From assembly GCA_963697805.1 (NCBI GenBank), contig CAVOPB010000002.1, forward strand, positions 434,001-498,000: a stretch of 64,000 bases of DNA, in the 5' to 3' direction. The stretch comes from VRUE01 sp963697805. GTDB lineage: Bacteria > Actinomycetota > Thermoleophilia > Solirubrobacterales > 70-9. Positions within the stretch are counted from its first letter, which is position 1. Each line of letters begins with the position of its first letter. The translations under genes were made by a program, and so were the position numbers. Of the stretch, positions 61,648 to 64,000 are shown piece by piece. The notes beneath the pieces were generated by a model that made no database searches, was not told the origin of the DNA, and worked only from the letters and a program-made list of their open reading frames with translations.

Positions 61648-64000
61648 GGGACGAAGAGGACGTCGACCCAGTAGTTGGTCGCTTCGAACACATTCGTCGG
61701 GAACGTGGTCGAAGCGCTGTACGCGTAGACGCCGTTCGGACTGATCGTGTTGGCGACGGCGTGAAGGGGTGGGCTGTCGACGGTGCTGGCCAGGCCCTGG
61801 GCGGTGGCCGCGTAGTGGCCGTTCGGCGCGAAGTAGCTTGCGACGTAGGTCGTGTTCGCGACGATCGATACGGGGTTTGCGAACGCCACTTCCTGCCATC
61901 CAGACGAGCTCTCGCCGGTTGCGGTCGCCTGTGCCAGCAGCGCTCCGGCGGCGCTCCACAGGCTGACCACGTGTGTGCCCGTGTTCGCTTCTGACTTGAA
62001 GTAGCGGATTCCGAGGATCCGGCCCGGCGTTTCGCTGGTGAACTTGACCCCCAGCTCGACCGAGCCCGAATCGTCCACGTCGGGATCCGAGGGGATGGCC
62101 TGCTCGAAGATCGAGGCCCGGGGTATGACTGCGCTTGATATGGCCGACGGCGGGCTCGTTCCGGCGCCGTTTATCGCGGTGGCGGTGAAGCCGTAGGCGG
62201 TGCCATTGGTCAACCCGTTCACCAGCGCCGTCGTGGTCAGTCCCGAGACCGTCGTCGGCGTTTGAGCGGTGGCGCCGACATATGGGGTGATCCGGTAGCT
62301 GGTGATCGCGCCGCCTCCGCCCGTCGGCGCCGCCCAGCTCACCAATGCGCTCTGGTTACGGGGTTCCGCCGTGACCGCGGTCGGTGCGTTCGGCTGGGCC
62401 GCCGTGGTCGGAGTGACGGCGTTGGACGCGGCCGAATCCGGACCGGTCCCGATCCCGTTCACCGCCGCGACCTTGAAGGTGTACGCGGTGCCGACGGTCA
62501 GGCCGGTGATCGTCCGCGAAGTGGCGGGCGCTGCGACGGTGACCGGGGTTTGGGCGGTGGTCCCGATGTAGGGGGTGACGCGGTAGCTGGTGATCGCGCT
62601 GCCGCCGTCGCTCGCCGGCGCCGTCCAGTTCACGGTCGCCTGTTCCTGGCCGGCGGTGGCGCTGACATTGGTGACCTGGCCCGGTGCCTGCGCCGAGGCT
62701 GTCGGGGTGAACAGGACGTCGACCCAGTAGTTGGAGGATTGGTAGGTGTTGGTCGGGAACCGGGCCGTGCTGCCGTAGATGAAAAGGCCGTTGACGCTGG
62801 TGCTGTTCGCAAGCGCGTGCAACGGTGCGTTGTCGACGCCGGCCGCCAGGGTCGGGCCATTGACCGAGTAGCGCCCCCGCGGGGCGAGGTAGCCGGCGAC
62901 ATAGGTCGTGTTCGGCTGGATCGAGACCGGGCTCGTGAATTTCATCTGCTGCCAGCCGGAGGCGGTCTCGCCGGTGAAGTTGGCCTGGGCGAGAAGGGTT
63001 CCGGTGGAGCTCCAGAGGCTGCCGACGTGGGTGCCGGTGTTGGCCGCGGATTTGTAGAAGCGGACGCCGTTGATCGTCCCCGCGAGGTCGCTGCGGAACT
63101 TGACCCCGAGCTCGACCGCGCTGCCGTCACCGGAATCGACGGTCCCGGGAGTGGCGAGGTCGAAGATCGTCGCGTAGGGGGTGATCGCGGTCGAGGCCGC
63201 GGACTCGGGCCCGGGGCCGGCGGCGTTGATCGCCGCGACCGTGAATGTGTAGGCGGTGCCGTTGTTGAGGCCACCGACGCTCGCCGAGGTCGCGCTCGAG
63301 CCGGTGGTCGTCGCGGGCTGCGCTGTGGTGCCGATGTAGGGGGTGACGCGGTAGCTCGTGATCGCGCTGCCGCCGTCGCTCGCGGGCGCCGTCCAGCTGA
63401 GCTGTGCGCCGGAACTCTTGGCGGTGGCTGTAAGCGCGGTCGGCGCGCCCGGAGGATTGGAAATGGTCGGGGTGACCGCGTTGGACGCGGCCGAATCGGG
63501 CCCGGTCCCGACTGCGTTGATCGCCGCGACCTTGAAGGTGTAGGCGGTGCCGCCGGTCAACCCGGTGATCGTTTTCGAGCTCGCCGGGGCGGTGACGCTG
63601 ACCGCGGTCTGGGCGGTTGTGCCGATGTAGGGGGTGACGCGGTAGCTCGTGATCACGCTGCCACCGTCGCTTGCCGGCGCCGTCCAGTTGACCGTCGCCT
63701 GCAGCGCTCCGGCGGTGGCGGCGACTCCCGTCGGGGCGCCCGGCGGGCTGGGCGCGGTCGGGGTGACGGCGTTCGAGGGTGTGGACTCAGGCCCGGCGCC
63801 GATCGTGTTGATTGCCGTGACGGTGAAGGTGTAGGGGGTGCCGCCGGTCAACCCGGTGATGGTCTTGGAGGTCGCCGGCGCGGTCACCGAGACCGGGGTC
63901 TGGGCGGTGGAGCCGATGTAGGGGGTGACCCGGTAGCTCGTGATCGCGCCATCGCCTTCGCTCGCGGGGGCGGTCCAGCTCACTGTCGCCTGTTCCTGGC
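61644..64000 (-). CDS. FN3/DUF4082 multidomain surface protein, 5' end outside window
   Basis: At least 785 residues; the gene enters from the right edge. In protein order: fibronectin type III modules (about 64000-63760, 63760-63470, 63470-63175), a DUF4082 module (about 63165-62703, ending NYWVDVLF), two more FN3 modules, and a second DUF4082 module to the stop, also ending NYWVDVLF. The FN3 modules share near-identical words (ITSYRVTPYIGTTAQ; TITGLTGGTAYTF), so copies arose recently. Such proteins bind carbohydrates or form fibres outside the cell. The signal peptide and N-terminus are not visible. Confidence 0.8.
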   Translation of the reverse strand, partial: QEQATVSWTAPASEGDGAITSYRVTPYIGSTAQTPVSVTAPATSKTITGLTGGTPYTFTVTAINTIGAGPESTPSNAVTPTAPSPPGAPTGVAATAGALQATVNWTAPASDGGSVITSYRVTPYIGTTAQTAVSVTAPASSKTITGLTGGTAYTFKVAAINAVGTGPDSAASNAVTPTISNPPGAPTALTATAKSSGAQLSWTAPASDGGSAITSYRVTPYIGTTAQPATTTGSSATSASVGGLNNGTAYTFTVAAINAAGPGPESAASTAITPYATIFDLATPGTVDSGDGSAVELGVKFRSDLAGTINGVRFYKSAANTGTHVGSLWSSTGTLLAQANFTGETASGWQQMKFTSPVSIQPNTTYVAGYLAPRGRYSVNGPTLAAGVDNAPLHALANSTSVNGLFIYGSTARFPTNTYQSSNYWVDVLFTPTASAQAPGQVTNVSATAGQEQATVNWTAPASDGGSAITSYRVTPYIGTTAQTPVTVAAPATSRTITGLTVGTAYTFKVAAVNGIGTGPDSAASNAVTPTTAAQPNAPTAVTAEPRNQSALVSWAAPTGGGGAITSYRITPYVGATAQTPTTVSGLTTTALVNGLTNGTAYGFTATAINGAGTSPPSAISSAVIPRASIFEQAIPSDPDVDDSGSVELGVKFTSETPGRILGIRYFKSEANTGTHVVSLWSAAGALLAQATATGESSSGWQEVAFANPVSIVANTTYVASYFAPNGHYAATAQGLASTVDSPPLHAVANTISPNGVYAYSASTTFPTNVFEATNYWVDVLFVP

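Overview
The window is GC-rich, densely coded bacterial chromosome. Codons end in G or C in nearly every gene, GTG and TTG starts are common, and several genes begin 6-8 nt after a TAnnnT box. The gene content combines a full-length Lhr helicase, an actinobacterial-style Mrp, a CIRCE-controlled groESL and many secreted proteins with lysine-rich or RTX-like tails. This fits Actinomycetota, most likely class Thermoleophilia (Solirubrobacterales-like). The taxonomy is inference; no rRNA gene lies in the window. Two bases disrupt otherwise good genes (near 17005 and 32150), so either real pseudogenes or assembly errors are present.

Layout. 1-15.8 kb is a surface polysaccharide locus: an ABC exporter pair (wzm partial, wzt), five glycosyltransferase genes including a GT4-GT2 fusion, the full dTDP-L-rhamnose set (rmlA, rmlD, rmlB, rmlC), a methyltransferase, a GT-C-like membrane protein, a polyprenyl-phosphate priming transferase and an O-antigen ligase/polymerase-like protein. 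A 103-nt non-coding stretch at 11384-11486 holds two copies of a palindromic repeat. 15.8-22.9 kb holds a wall-stalk-like protein, a frameshifted glycoside hydrolase, lhr and a Crp/Fnr regulator.

22869-26615 is the most notable region: a 3.7-kb integrated element bounded by perfect 43-bp direct repeats. The left copy contains the last five codons and stop of the crp-like gene. It carries a tyrosine recombinase with a hairpin leader, a secreted PD40-propeller/RTX fusion, an orphan 114-residue protein and a small dimeric alpha-beta-barrel protein. Short CTGGCGC-type repeats sit just inside both ends and look like recombinase arm sites.

26.7-38.5 kb is chromosomal: arsC-like phosphatase, pcm, two tandem RTX-repeat paralogues (one frameshifted), an ASCH-like protein, an SRPBCC protein, groES-groEL with CIRCE and terminator, a half-length LtrA-like protein, a GH26-like secreted protein, an SDR and a ferredoxin. 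38.5-52 kb has a second GT-C-like protein, mrp, large secreted proteins, a cyclophilin, a divergent padR/carotenoid-oxygenase pair with a readable promoter-operator, a drug exporter, a potassium channel and a pair of secreted proteins. 52-64 kb has two tRNA-Ser genes, an MFS transporter, a sugar-lactone oxidase facing a PLP aldolase across an 18-bp hairpin, a P450, pyruvate kinase, an enoyl-CoA hydratase-like protein, a GNAT, a lipoprotein and a truncated FN3/DUF4082 surface protein.

No gene-free stretch exceeds 300 bases. The longest are 7970-8138 (a small hairpin), 22887-23051 and 26450-26678 (element ends), and 33292-33461 (groESL promoter/CIRCE). I saw no CRISPR array, rRNA or replication origin.
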